This document shows, piece by piece, positions 26,013-34,853 of a DNA stretch of 64,000 bases. Within the stretch, counting starts at the first letter, position 1; each line of letters starts with the position of its first letter. The position numbers were made by a program, and so were the translations under genes. The stretch is from Zavarzinella sp. (GTDB lineage: Bacteria > Planctomycetota > Planctomycetia > Gemmatales > Gemmataceae). The notes below the pieces were generated by a model. That model saw only the letters and a program-made list of their open reading frames with translations. It ran no database searches and was not told the origin of the DNA. The stretch spans positions 329,140 to 393,139 of the forward strand of contig JAWKTI010000005.1 in the NCBI GenBank assembly GCA_041399155.1. The letters run 5' to 3'.

Positions 26013-27170
26013 TTACGTGTAAAATAACTGTTCTGCGTGCCGATGTAATGTCTTCCAATCAAATCGATTTTCAACCCAGGTGCGTCCCAACTGGCCCATT
26101 TTAATGAGTTTTTCCGGCTGTTCGAGCAGTTCGGTGAGTTTCTCAGCCAGTAACTCAGGTTGTTCACAATCAACCAGGTCGCCAGATTCTCCCACTTGCA
26201 TCGTTTCGCGAGTGCCCCCGCTGGCACCGGCCAGGACTGGCTTGCCGCACGCCTGTGCTTCCAGGAGCACCATGCCGAATCCTTCGAAGTCCTTACCAAT
26301 AGAGCGGTTAGGTAAAACAAACAGATCACATTGCTGGTAGCACTTCAGGAGGTCGGTATCCGGAACCTCGCCCAGAAACCGCACGTGATTTGCCAATTCC
26401 AGTTCACGCACCAACACTTGTAAGGTGGGTAATTCTTCGCCTGACCCAGCGATCACTGCCAGAATCTGTGGGAAACGGGGCTTCAACAGTGCGATCGCCC
26501 GCAATAAATGGTCGTGGCCTTTCCGTTTTTGCAATCGCCCCACCGTCAGCAGGACGGTGCGGCCAGCCCAATGGTGCTGTTGCCGCCACGCCAGATCAGG
26601 TGGAGCAGGCACAAACTTGCAGGCATCCACACCGGGATAGAGCAAATGAACCTTTTCCGATGGCACTGCCCAATCGTTCTGTAACAGTTTCTGGCTATTC
26701 TGACTGTTGGCAATTATTTTCCTGGCACTACCAAAAACGCGATTTGTCATCCAGGTCAGTTCGCGGCTGGTCGAAGAGATGCCGATATCTTCGCCATGAA
26801 CGTAACAAAAATACGGCATGCCACTAAATTTTTTGGCACCCCAGGCAATAAATCCTTCGGGCAGGTTGCGGGCGCAATGCACCACATCGATTTGGTTGTC
26901 TTTGGCGATGTGTTTCAGTTGACCCATTAAACGCCAGTAAACGCGAAAATTTGCCCGATTTCTAATCCCACGGGAGGGCATCTCCATCGGCAGGCGAATA
27001 ATTTTCATTTTCTGATGCGGATCAAATGTTTCAGCACTGGCATCGGTGCTGGTGAGCACCACAATTTGATCGGGAGAAAATCGGGAATAGATTTCCCAGA
27101 ACCAGCGCCCACTGCCACCGGTTTTGGGTGGGAAAATCTCGCTGAACAGTAAAATCCGTTTCGTACCCAC
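26013..27170 (-). CDS. Glycosyltransferase family 4 (GT-B fold)
   Basis: 385 aa from GTG at 27170, with GGAG 6 nt upstream. N-terminal LLFSEIFPPKTGGSGRWFWE (acceptor domain with glycine-rich loop); the donor domain has TVGRLQKRKGHDHLLRAIA and GFGMVLLEAQACGKPV, a standard EX7E-type nucleotide-sugar site. Resembles mannosyl- and glucosyltransferases of the PimB group. Cytoplasmic, acting on a lipid-linked acceptor. It is transcribed alone and carries the ATGAGA-N6-TCAT dyad 91-106 nt upstream of its start. Confidence 0.92.
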   Translation of the reverse strand: MGTKRILLFSEIFPPKTGGSGRWFWEIYSRFSPDQIVVLTSTDASAETFDPHQKMKIIRLPMEMPSRGIRNRANFRVYWRLMGQLKHIAKDNQIDVVHCARNLPEGFIAWGAKKFSGMPYFCYVHGEDIGISSTSRELTWMTNRVFGSARKIIANSQNSQKLLQNDWAVPSEKVHLLYPGVDACKFVPAPPDLAWRQQHHWAGRTVLLTVGRLQKRKGHDHLLRAIALLKPRFPQILAVIAGSGEELPTLQVLVRELELANHVRFLGEVPDTDLLKCYQQCDLFVLPNRSIGKDFEGFGMVLLEAQACGKPVLAGASGGTRETMQVGESGDLVDCEQPELLAEKLTELLEQPEKLIKMGQLGRTWVENRFDWKTLHRHAEQLFYT

Positions 27171-27260
27171 GCACCGCTCCGGGGGAAAGATGCAGTATAG
27201 AATACGCCCACCACAAATAGTGGGGAGAATCTTTGATAAAGTGGTTAGAGGAGAATAAAA

Positions 27261-27276
27261 ATGAGAGTTAATTCAT
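27261..27276. promoter_or_regulatory. 16-bp dyad ATGAGA-N6-TCAT upstream of glycosyltransferase
   Basis: Here the flanking A and T runs extend the arms to AAAAATGA / TCATTTTT, a perfect 8-bp inverted repeat. The spacing to the start (91 nt) is close to that of the copy at 3299. Confidence 0.4.
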
Positions 27277-27360
27277 TTTTAGGCGAATTGAAGCTAACTG
27301 TCCCGTAATCTGCTATGGCAAGAAAAAGGGGATTATTAGCGGATTTGACAGAGTGAAAAT

Positions 27361-27870
27361 TTATACGATCGAATAGAACCGTTCGCTTACTTTCACACGC
27401 CATTCAGTAATAATCGAGGTTATTGCCTCTTTTTCATGTTCAAGGTCTTCTGCCTTAGGAAGAGTGTGAGTAAACCAGCGTGATACACCGTTGTCAAAGA
27501 TACCTCCAGTAATGGAATGTTCTTTTAATATCAAAAGTGGCACACCGAGTGTATAAAGAATGCCTGCTTCTAGTTGATTCCAAGGGGTTGGGAAAAACAC
27601 AGGGGTTTTAACTTCAGTTTCTTGTGAGGTTCCTGGTTTGTTCCAGCCGCCAGTAACACACAATTGTTCAAAACCAAGTATGACACCTCCACATACATGA
27701 TGTGCCATCACCATAACTTCATGCAAAGGGCTTTGGGTTGGCCGATGATTTTGACCTAGAGTATAAGGTTCCAAACTAAGTTTTCCTAGTTGTTCAAGGA
27801 TGAACTTGTAAACATTTTGCTGCTTCTCTGATAGACAATTCGGAGTTGAAACAAATACTGGAAAACGCAT
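27361..27870 (-). CDS. TIR/nucleoside-deoxyribosyltransferase-like protein (tentative)
   Basis: 169 aa from ATG at 27870, with a GGTAAGAG upstream; a GTG-started frame at 27921 begins inside the IS66 end and is rejected. VFVSTPNCLSEKQQ at the N-terminus, EVMVMAHHVCGGVILGFEQ in the middle, and WNQLEAGILYTLGVPLLIL with a glutamate in the position of the catalytic residue resemble the nucleoside 2-deoxyribosyltransferase/TIR-like superfamily. The stretch GGIFDNGVSRWF follows. Such folds hydrolyse NAD or nucleotides and several act in anti-phage systems; whether this one does is inference. Richer in AT than neighbours and abutting an IS element, so probably acquired. No partner gene visible. Confidence 0.55.
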   Translation of the reverse strand: MRFPVFVSTPNCLSEKQQNVYKFILEQLGKLSLEPYTLGQNHRPTQSPLHEVMVMAHHVCGGVILGFEQLCVTGGWNKPGTSQETEVKTPVFFPTPWNQLEAGILYTLGVPLLILKEHSITGGIFDNGVSRWFTHTLPKAEDLEHEKEAITSIITEWRVKVSERFYSIV

Positions 27871-27909
27871 ATTGATCGCTCTTACCAATTGACAAAAGAA
27901 AGGAAAACG

Positions 27910-29430
27910 GTAACCGTTCACTTATGTTGTTGCAAGTTTCGGTGCAGGTTTGCCTTTCCGGTGTGCGTTGATCGCTTCTTCCAGATAATCTAATACGTTT
28001 CTCCCCTGTAGTTTCAATGTTTCACATACCGTCAGGATTCGCTCTGCGAACCGACAGCCACGAGCACTTTGAGAACCAAAGCTGCGTCGCCGCCACAACA
28101 CAGCGCGACGTTGTACACGCTCCGCATCATTATTCGTTGGCGGAACATGCTCATGGTCGACAAACAGCCATAAACGCCTTTCTACTTTGGCCACCCTCTC
28201 GCAAAACCCTGCAACTGTTTGGTCCTTACTACCTTGCCCCTGTTTCAGCAGCGTGCGTACGCGTTCCTTCAACGGTTTCATCCGCTGTTGCAATGTTTGG
28301 CGACTTATCTGATGATCTCTCGTAAAAATATGCCATAGCTCAAATATTTCCTTGTGTAATTCAAGCCAGTGATCCACGAGTTTTGTCGCTCGCTTACTTC
28401 GTTTGGACAATGCCTCCCAGTTGCGTTTCAAATGTGCCCAACATAATTGATGGCTATCTTCAGGAAGGTTCTTCACATATACCTTCCAGCGATCCGTACT
28501 GACAAATCCAGGGAGTGCTTCACCCATAAACGTTTTCAATGCATCAATATTGCGACGTGCATGAATGAGAAATACTACGATATGAATCTTTGCCGCAATC
28601 GCTGTCCATAACCAGCGTTTGTGGCCCGCCTCTTTCCAGCCCGTTTCATCAAACCCCTTTACATCAGCGTTTTTAACTTTCTCACGAGCTTCCTCATAAG
28701 GTGCGTCCAATGCCGGAATTGCCTCGGCTTCCAGATTGCTGATGGTTCCCAAGGATATGTCTATGCCAAAAATCGTTTTGCAAGTTCGTTCGATTGACCG
28801 TTTACTCAATCCATCCTGACCCACCATACATAGCAGAGCAGCTGTCAATCGAGGACCGGTGCAATGGTTGCGGTACTCGGCAGGAATGGTCATCGCCGTT
28901 GTGTGTCCACAATCAGCACATTTCCGGGAATGACCTTCATATTGTGTTACGATTAAAGGCTGCTGTGGCAGTTCAACTTGCTGATGAATCCTGGGTTCAG
29001 GTAGATTCGGACAGCCAACAAGTGATTTGTGGCAGCGAGAACAGGTTTCTGGCACGAACTTGATAAAGGAGTCCACACTTTCAGGAGGCAAGGGTTTTCG
29101 CAGATTTGCCTTGTGACCATGTTGTGCCCCGCGTTTGCGACCAGTCGGCTTTTGGGAAGCTAATTTTTCTTTTTCTGCAGGTTCTTGCTTGTTAGGCGGT
29201 TTCAGCTTGTCTTCCAGATCACGAATGCGAGCTTCCAGCGCCAGTATTGTCTTTTGTTGTTGCTGAATAATTTGTTGCTGATCCATCAGCTGTTGTTGCA
29301 GCAAATGAACCTGCTTGAGCAATTGCTGGCACCCAGGACATTCGGAATTGAACGACTCGATTTCCATCACCGGATTATAGAAAATGGCTGAAATTTGCGA
29401 AAGGCCAATTCCCGAACCGGTGAACGGTTA
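27910..29430 (-). mobile_element. IS66-family insertion sequence
   Basis: Terminal inverted repeats GTAACCGTTCAC at 27910-27921 and GTGAACGGTTAC at 29419-29430 are perfect over 12 bp and begin with GTAA as IS66 elements do. Total about 1521 bp with one transposase ORF. The flanking octamers (GGAAAACG and AAAAGTTC) do not match, so there is no 8-bp target duplication. The element interrupts the gene at 29431-29882, whose missing part is not on the other side, so an adjacent deletion or rearrangement is likely. Confidence 0.9.
27922..29370 (-). CDS. tnpC: IS66 family transposase (TnpC)
   Basis: 482 aa. An N-terminal glutamine-rich coiled coil (residues about 15-60) is followed by a zinc-finger region (CSRCHKSLVGC and CADCGH) and the DDE core: VKGFDETGWKEAG, GFVSTDRWKVY, and the C-terminal NNDAERVQRR-x-RRSFG with the catalytic Glu. 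Complete length, no frameshift. The accessory tnpA and tnpB genes of classical IS66 elements are absent, as in single-ORF members of the family. Its stop lies just inside the left inverted repeat. Confidence 0.95.
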   Translation of the reverse strand: MMEIESFNSECPGCQQLLKQVHLLQQQLMDQQQIIQQQQKTILALEARIRDLEDKLKPPNKQEPAEKEKLASQKPTGRKRGAQHGHKANLRKPLPPESVDSFIKFVPETCSRCHKSLVGCPNLPEPRIHQQVELPQQPLIVTQYEGHSRKCADCGHTTAMTIPAEYRNHCTGPRLTAALLCMVGQDGLSKRSIERTCKTIFGIDISLGTISNLEAEAIPALDAPYEEAREKVKNADVKGFDETGWKEAGHKRWLWTAIAAKIHIVVFLIHARRNIDALKTFMGEALPGFVSTDRWKVYVKNLPEDSHQLCWAHLKRNWEALSKRSKRATKLVDHWLELHKEIFELWHIFTRDHQISRQTLQQRMKPLKERVRTLLKQGQGSKDQTVAGFCERVAKVERRLWLFVDHEHVPPTNNDAERVQRRAVLWRRRSFGSQSARGCRFAERILTVCETLKLQGRNVLDYLEEAINAHRKGKPAPKLATT

Positions 29431-29882
29431 CAAAAGTTCTTGGTGGGGGCAAATCGTTTCATGGTTACTGGCCGGGTACCCTTTGTGGCATTGGTAACAA
29501 GCCGTGGGCGATCACCCGACTTCATCACCACAATTGAATCATCGCCTTCCCAGTCCACTGGTAAGTTACCTTCTTTCACGGTACTGAAGTCTTCAAAGTA
29601 GACATTGTTTTTGGGAGGGGCTTTCGTGATGGTTTGGCTGGTTGTGGTATTTACGTTGCTACCAGAGTTTCCAGTGACCAGGCCGGTTGTGGTTTTCGAC
29701 ACAACAATCTGCTGTGTTTTCGATTCCGCAACTTGTTGCGTGGTTGAGCCACTGGAAGTAACCGTTGGATTAGCAGGGGACTTCTCTTTCAGAAAGAGGA
29801 AATAAATCCCAAATACGGCACCGATGATCGTAGCTATCGATGCAAGGATCGTTAAAATACGATCCGTTTTCTCAAGTCCCAT
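29431..29882 (-). pseudogene. Membrane-anchored protein truncated by IS66
   Basis: Starts at ATG 29882 with a membrane segment (residues 10-31, ILASIATIIGAVFGIYFLF), a Ser/Thr/Gln-rich linker, and the start of an extracytoplasmic domain, VYFEDFSTVKEGNLPVDWEGDD. Residue 150 is the last native codon; the reading frame then runs about 21 codons into the insertion sequence to a stop at 29367. The remainder of the domain is missing from both sides of the element. The domain start resembles concanavalin-like or LamG-type secreted domains (weak). Probably non-functional, though a truncated anchored product could still be made. Confidence 0.8.
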
Positions 29883-29928
29883 GGCGAAAGCCTCAGATGG
29901 TCTGAATTACATACTCTTATGTTTTCCA

Positions 29929-31359
29929 TTAAAGTAAATCTTTCACCACGTGGCCATGAACATCGGTCAGGCGACGATCAATTCCATTTTGCCGCACGGT
30001 GAAGCGGGTATGGTCGATGCCAAGCAAATGCAGAATCGTGGCGTGCACATCATAAACTTGGGTGGCCTTTTTCGGCTCCGCTGGCTTGAAGCCCCAGACA
30101 TCGCTTTCGCCAAATGTGGTGCCGCCTTTGATTCCCCCACCGCACAGCCAGTTGGTGAAACAGAACGGGTTGTGATCTCGCCCTTTGCCACCCTGAGCAC
30201 AGGGCATGCGGCCAAATTCGGTGGTCCATAGCACGATGGTTTCTTCCAGCAGTCCGGTGCGTTTCAGATCCTGTATGAACGACCGCACCGCGCGTGCCAT
30301 CCCCAGCCCCAGTGGGCCGTGGTCGCGTGCGATATCTTCATGCGAATCCCAGTTCCGACGTGGGAAACCGTTGTCGCACCCAGACCAGATCTGCACAAAC
30401 CGCACCCCACGTTCCAGTAGCCGTCGTGCAGTAATGCATTTGCGGGCCAAATGGTCGGTTTCTTCAGCTGTGTTAATCTCTGCGGGCCACGCAGGTGGGG
30501 TTTCTTCGATGCCGTAGTGCTTCCAGGTTGATTTCGGCTCTCGCGTTAAATCCAGTGCTTCGGGTGCCGCCAACTGCATCTGTGCAGCCAGTTCATAAGA
30601 AGCAATTCGCGATTCCAGCCGACTGTCTTCTGTGCGGGTTTTGGCATGTTCCGCATTCAATTTACTCAACAGATCAATCCCCGCCGTGTTGGCAGCGGGG
30701 GTAACAAACTTACCCGTATCGGCTGGTTGAATGTTATCAATTGGCACGCGGTTGCCCGGTCGGATAATGGTGCCTTGATGTTCTGCAGGTAAGAAGGCAG
30801 CATCCCAGTTCTTGCTGCCGTTCGATGCAAAGCCACGGTGGTCGGGCAACACCACGAATGTGGGCAATTGCTGATTCAGCGAACCCAGCCCATAGCTGAT
30901 CCAGCAACCCATGCCCGGAAAGCCAGGAGATTGAAAACCGGTAGCCTGCAGGAATGTGCCCTGACTGTGCACACCCGTTTTGCCCACCAGATTGTGGATG
31001 AAGGCCATCTCATCCACCACATCGCCTAACGGTGCTGCAATTTCCGACAGCCACTTGCCTGATTTGCCATACTGGCGGAACTTCCAGGGTGAAGCGAACG
31101 TAGACCCGGGGGTGCTTTGAAACAGCTCCACTTTTTCACCCGGATTCCATGGTTTACCGTGGTGTTTTTCCAGCTCTGGCTTGTAGTCGAACAGGTCGAC
31201 ATGGCTGGCAGCACCTGCCATAAATAGTTGAACCACACGCTTGGCTTTGGCGGGATGATGGTTGACTACTTTTCGATCTTCCGCCTGCAGCAGAAATGGC
31301 AACACCAGCGAGCCAAAGCCCGCACCGGAAGACTGTAGAAAGTGCCGCCGCGAGAACAT
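29929..31359 (-). CDS. DUF1501 protein, Tat-type signal
   Basis: 476 aa. The N-terminal SRRHFLQSSGAGFGSLVLP is a twin-arginine signal. The body shows typical DUF1501 blocks: VVQLFMAGAASHVDLFDYKP, PGMGCWISYGLGS, RGVRFVQIWSGCDNGF with the following SHEDI, and TTEFGRMPCAQGGKGRDHNP near the C-terminus. The family is sulfatase/alkaline-phosphatase-fold related, and in planctomycetes usually pairs with DUF1549/1553 genes; no partner is adjacent here. Periplasmic, function unproven. Followed by the NtrC-type regulator's operon end on the same strand. Confidence 0.93.
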   Translation of the reverse strand: MFSRRHFLQSSGAGFGSLVLPFLLQAEDRKVVNHHPAKAKRVVQLFMAGAASHVDLFDYKPELEKHHGKPWNPGEKVELFQSTPGSTFASPWKFRQYGKSGKWLSEIAAPLGDVVDEMAFIHNLVGKTGVHSQGTFLQATGFQSPGFPGMGCWISYGLGSLNQQLPTFVVLPDHRGFASNGSKNWDAAFLPAEHQGTIIRPGNRVPIDNIQPADTGKFVTPAANTAGIDLLSKLNAEHAKTRTEDSRLESRIASYELAAQMQLAAPEALDLTREPKSTWKHYGIEETPPAWPAEINTAEETDHLARKCITARRLLERGVRFVQIWSGCDNGFPRRNWDSHEDIARDHGPLGLGMARAVRSFIQDLKRTGLLEETIVLWTTEFGRMPCAQGGKGRDHNPFCFTNWLCGGGIKGGTTFGESDVWGFKPAEPKKATQVYDVHATILHLLGIDHTRFTVRQNGIDRRLTDVHGHVVKDLL

Positions 31360-31472
31360 GATGATTACCCCTATTCGAATTGTTGGTCATTTTAACACAG
31401 AGGAAACAAAAATGCACAAGGAAAAGCGGGGCCTAATCCAATTACACAACGATTTGATTGTTGCAATTTTCT

Positions 31473-32840
31473 TCAATCTGTGCCTACAATTTCCAATTCA
31501 TCCATTTTGCGGTAAAGCGAGCTGAGGCTGATATTCATTCGTTTGGCAGCTTCTTTTTTCTCTCCCGCCTGACGCAAAATCCGTTCGATGTGGCGGCGTT
31601 CAAATCGCTTCACTGCCATGCTTAAATCATCTACGGAGTTGGGATCGTCGGTCATCGGTGCCAGATCTGGTGGGAGGTCTTCTGGAATGATGAACGGACC
31701 ATCGCCCAGGATGATCGCACGCTGGATGGCATTATCCAGTTCCCGCACGTTTCCTTTCCACGCACAGGAAATCAACAACCGCATCGCTTCGTGGCTGACA
31801 CCATTAAAGCGTTTACCCAAAGCGCGATTGTGCTTGGCAATCAAAAACTCCACCAGTTCCGGAATATCTTCCTGACGATCCCGCAGAGGGGGCAGGCTGA
31901 GAGTTACCACGTTCAGGCGATAGTACAGATCTTCGCGAAACTTCTTTTCCTCGACTGCTTTGGCCAAATTCTTATTGGTGGCAGCAATGATCCGTGCTTC
32001 AACTCGAACTGGTTCATTTGCACCTACCGGGAGGATTTCCTTCAGTTCAATTGCCCGCAACAATTTCCCCTGGGTGGCTAATGGCAAGTCGCCAATTTCA
32101 TCCAGAAAAACTGTGCCTTCACCCGCATGCACAAACACGCCCAGTTGATCACGATCGGCACCAGTGAAGGAGCCTTTGCGGTGCCCAAAAAGCTGATTTT
32201 CCAGCAGGTCATTGGGAATTGCAGCACAGTTCACTGCCAGAAAGCGGTCCAGACCTGATTCGCGGTGAATGTAACGTGCCAGGACTTCCTTGCCAGACCC
32301 ACTTTCCCCCTGAATGAGCACCGTTGAAGGTGTGCGGGCGACTTTTGCTGCCAGTTCGAACACTTTTCGCATATCCGGGCTTTTGCCAATCACAGCATCT
32401 GCCTGATCGGTTTCCACTCGGTGCAGTTCTCTGCGTAAAAACTGATTTTCACGGTGCAGGTCCTGCAAATGCAACAATCGCTTGATTTTATTCAGCACCT
32501 CATCCAGCAGGATCGGTTTCATCAGATAATCCTGGGCCCCACGGTGGAATGCTTCTACCGCACTTTCCACAGTGGCATAGGCTGTAATCAGGATTACAAA
32601 TGTTTCCGGGCTGATCTTGGTGATCCGTTCCAGCGTTTGCACGCCATCAATTCCTGGCAGGTTGACATCGCACAGTACCAGATCGAACAATCGCTTCTGG
32701 GCATGCTCCACTGCTTCTTCGCCAGAACCAGCAGTCTGGACGGAAAAACCTTCCTGACTGAGAAATTCTGCCAGATTCTCGCGAATCAGTTGTTCATCAT
32801 CAACAATAAGGATAGCTGCTCGCTTTGGATTCCTGCTCAT
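31473..32840 (-). CDS. NtrC-family sigma-54-dependent response regulator
   Basis: 455 aa: receiver domain (phospho-acceptor D58 in LVLCDVNLPG; K108), AAA+ domain (Walker A GESGSGKE at 178-185; Walker B GTVFLDEIGD at 242-251), and a Fis-type helix-turn-helix (about residues 425-450). The sigma-54 contact loop reads GSFTGA (223-228) instead of the canonical GAFTGA. It would open sigma-54 promoters when phosphorylated. The start overlaps the stop of the histidine kinase by 4 bp, so it is the kinase's partner. Target promoters are unknown; no good -24/-12 sequence was found nearby. Confidence 0.95.
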   Translation of the reverse strand: MSRNPKRAAILIVDDEQLIRENLAEFLSQEGFSVQTAGSGEEAVEHAQKRLFDLVLCDVNLPGIDGVQTLERITKISPETFVILITAYATVESAVEAFHRGAQDYLMKPILLDEVLNKIKRLLHLQDLHRENQFLRRELHRVETDQADAVIGKSPDMRKVFELAAKVARTPSTVLIQGESGSGKEVLARYIHRESGLDRFLAVNCAAIPNDLLENQLFGHRKGSFTGADRDQLGVFVHAGEGTVFLDEIGDLPLATQGKLLRAIELKEILPVGANEPVRVEARIIAATNKNLAKAVEEKKFREDLYYRLNVVTLSLPPLRDRQEDIPELVEFLIAKHNRALGKRFNGVSHEAMRLLISCAWKGNVRELDNAIQRAIILGDGPFIIPEDLPPDLAPMTDDPNSVDDLSMAVKRFERRHIERILRQAGEKKEAAKRMNISLSSLYRKMDELEIVGTD

Positions 32841-34204
32841 TTTCGTTCCTCGGTTTCCGGCACAACAATAGCAACCGCAGGAATGGTTAATTCAAAACGG
32901 GTGCCTTCACCTGGTGTCGATGTTACCTGAATGGTACCACCGTGCTCCTGCATAATTTTGCGACAAATAAACAGTCCCAACCCTGTCCCCTGTTTTTTGG
33001 TGGTAAAGTACGGCTGAAACAAACGGTGCTGTTCTTCCAGCGGAATACCACACCCATTATCACTTACAGTTAATTGTATGTTTTCGCCTGCCAGGTTCGC
33101 TGTCAGGCCAATGTTTCCACCATTCGGAGTAGCATCAATGGCATTCAGCACCAGGTTGAAAATGACCTGTACAAATTGGTCCCGCTGTCCGGAAATTACG
33201 GGCAGGTTGGGTGCAATCGTCGCTTCCACATTGCGATTGTTGATGCCACGATAATACTTGGCAATCCCCAGGGCTTCATCCACCACATCCCGTATGGTAA
33301 ACTGCGTACGTTCCACGGTGGCTGGTCTGCTGAAGTTCATCAACTCCCGCAAAATCCCCTGAATACGAGATAATTGCGTGCCCACCAACTGTAATTTGTC
33401 TTTGGTGTAAGGCTCCGGATCTCGTCGTTGCAACATTTGCATAATCGTGGAAATCGCCATGAGCGGATTGCCCACTTCATGGGCGATGCCTGCTGCCAGC
33501 AATCCAAAGCCAGCCATTTTTTCCTGGTGCAGTAACTGTGCCTGGGTTTCCTGCAGTTGCCGCGTTCGGTCTTCAATTCGTTGTTCCAGCTCTTCCTGTT
33601 GTTCCTGCAGTTCGTTATTCAGATTCCGCAGGTGGGATTCGATCTGCTTTGTCAGATTGACGAACCCGGAAGCAGCCCACGTCAGCCAGACCAGCACAAT
33701 TGTCATCAATAGCACCAGAAATGCATTCGAAGAGCCCTCTGGCAGGGCCAGATTCAGCACCGCATAACTGAAGCAGTGGAACAGACAGGTCACATATGTA
33801 GTGGGCAATGGATGGCGGATTGCGCAGCAGATCAGCGACAACAGATAGTAAAAACGGAACGGGCTGTCTGCGTCCTGTTCAAAGAAACAGAGAATGCCGA
33901 TGAAAAGTGCCTCCATGGCAGATACCACCAGGGGGTATTCACCAAAGAATACCTTCCCGCGTAGGTGCCAGATGCTGTCCATGATGGTGTAGATGAGCCC
34001 CAGTGCCAGAATGGCATCCAGCACGAGGCGATCTTCCACCTTGATGCCAAAATTGACATAGAGAAAGCCCAAAAACAACCCGAACCAGCGGATGCGAAGG
34101 GCAATCGCTTCCGCAGCAAGATCCCATCTGGGCATGCTGGTAACAGGCACCGCAGTAAACATAAACTCTCCTTCCGAAACAAGTGCAGCTACCTTAGAAT
34201 CCAT
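32837..34204 (-). CDS. Membrane sensor histidine kinase
   Basis: 455 aa. Five or six N-terminal membrane segments (residues 36-180), a coiled-coil linker (185-225), a HisKA domain with the phospho-acceptor H242 in GIAHEVGNPLMA, and an HATPase_c domain with N, G1 (DNGCGIP) and G2 (KQGTGLGLF) boxes. The input domain is all membrane, so the signal could be within the membrane or in short loops. It phosphorylates the NtrC-type regulator encoded immediately downstream (ATGA overlap). The architecture recalls the PrsK/PrsR pairs of exopolysaccharide-controlling systems, but there is no PEP-CTERM/exosortase gene in the window, so this is a comparison only. Confidence 0.93.
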   Translation of the reverse strand: MDSKVAALVSEGEFMFTAVPVTSMPRWDLAAEAIALRIRWFGLFLGFLYVNFGIKVEDRLVLDAILALGLIYTIMDSIWHLRGKVFFGEYPLVVSAMEALFIGILCFFEQDADSPFRFYYLLSLICCAIRHPLPTTYVTCLFHCFSYAVLNLALPEGSSNAFLVLLMTIVLVWLTWAASGFVNLTKQIESHLRNLNNELQEQQEELEQRIEDRTRQLQETQAQLLHQEKMAGFGLLAAGIAHEVGNPLMAISTIMQMLQRRDPEPYTKDKLQLVGTQLSRIQGILRELMNFSRPATVERTQFTIRDVVDEALGIAKYYRGINNRNVEATIAPNLPVISGQRDQFVQVIFNLVLNAIDATPNGGNIGLTANLAGENIQLTVSDNGCGIPLEEQHRLFQPYFTTKKQGTGLGLFICRKIMQEHGGTIQVTSTPGEGTRFELTIPAVAIVVPETEERK

Positions 34205-34853
34205 ATGGCACCACGAACTCCCAACCGCACTACATAGTTAATATTTCCTTCTGGCGAGGCGAAATGAACACTATTTTGCACAAAATTGCAAAATGGCGGA
34301 AAAAAGCTGGAAATGGCGGATCGAAGTGGCTGAAACAGGCACCAAAATGGTGAGCGATCGACGTTCTCTCATCTGATTTTCATAATTTCTTCTGCGTTGA
34401 ATTTATCCTGGATCACATTTCATTCATTCAGAATAACAACTGTCAATTCACTTATCTGTACACTATATCAATCGATGAAGTGATCGCTATTTTGGAAAAA
34501 ATGTTCAGAATTTTATGAATTTTTTAAGTGATTAATTTGTAATAACTTACATCGGATATTGATCGCTAATTCGCCTTGAAATTGGCCAGTTTCGGGCATC
34601 GCTATCCATCCAAGTGGATATATTATATGCATGGAAATTATTTCATGCTTTGTGCTGATCTTTGATAACTCGAGTTTTTTCTATGTGGTGAGAATGCCAA
34701 ATCTGCTCCAACTGGCCTTCCAGATTCGATATTTTTTATTCTTTCAGCACATCGAATGGGATTTTTCCCCCACTTGGTAGGAAATCTCGAATCTGGTTTT
34801 GTCATCCATTACCGAACTACCTAAAAAAAGTTCAACGGAGTGTGAGAATATTT
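34205..34853. other. AT-rich intergenic region between kinase and queF
   Basis: About 650 bp without a supportable gene between divergent genes. Promoters of both must lie here, but no single -35/-10 pair stands out. A short hairpin (GAACT/AGTTC arms) lies just upstream of the queF ribosome site; it does not match the preQ1 riboswitch pattern. Confidence 0.5.

Noticed and set aside
27871..27921. GTG start of the TIR-like gene
   Set aside because: It begins inside the IS66 terminal repeat, so the native start must be downstream, at ATG 27870.
34810..34853. preQ1 riboswitch upstream of queF
   Set aside because: Only a small GAACT/AGTTC hairpin is present; the pseudoknot and A-rich tail pattern of preQ1-I is not met.
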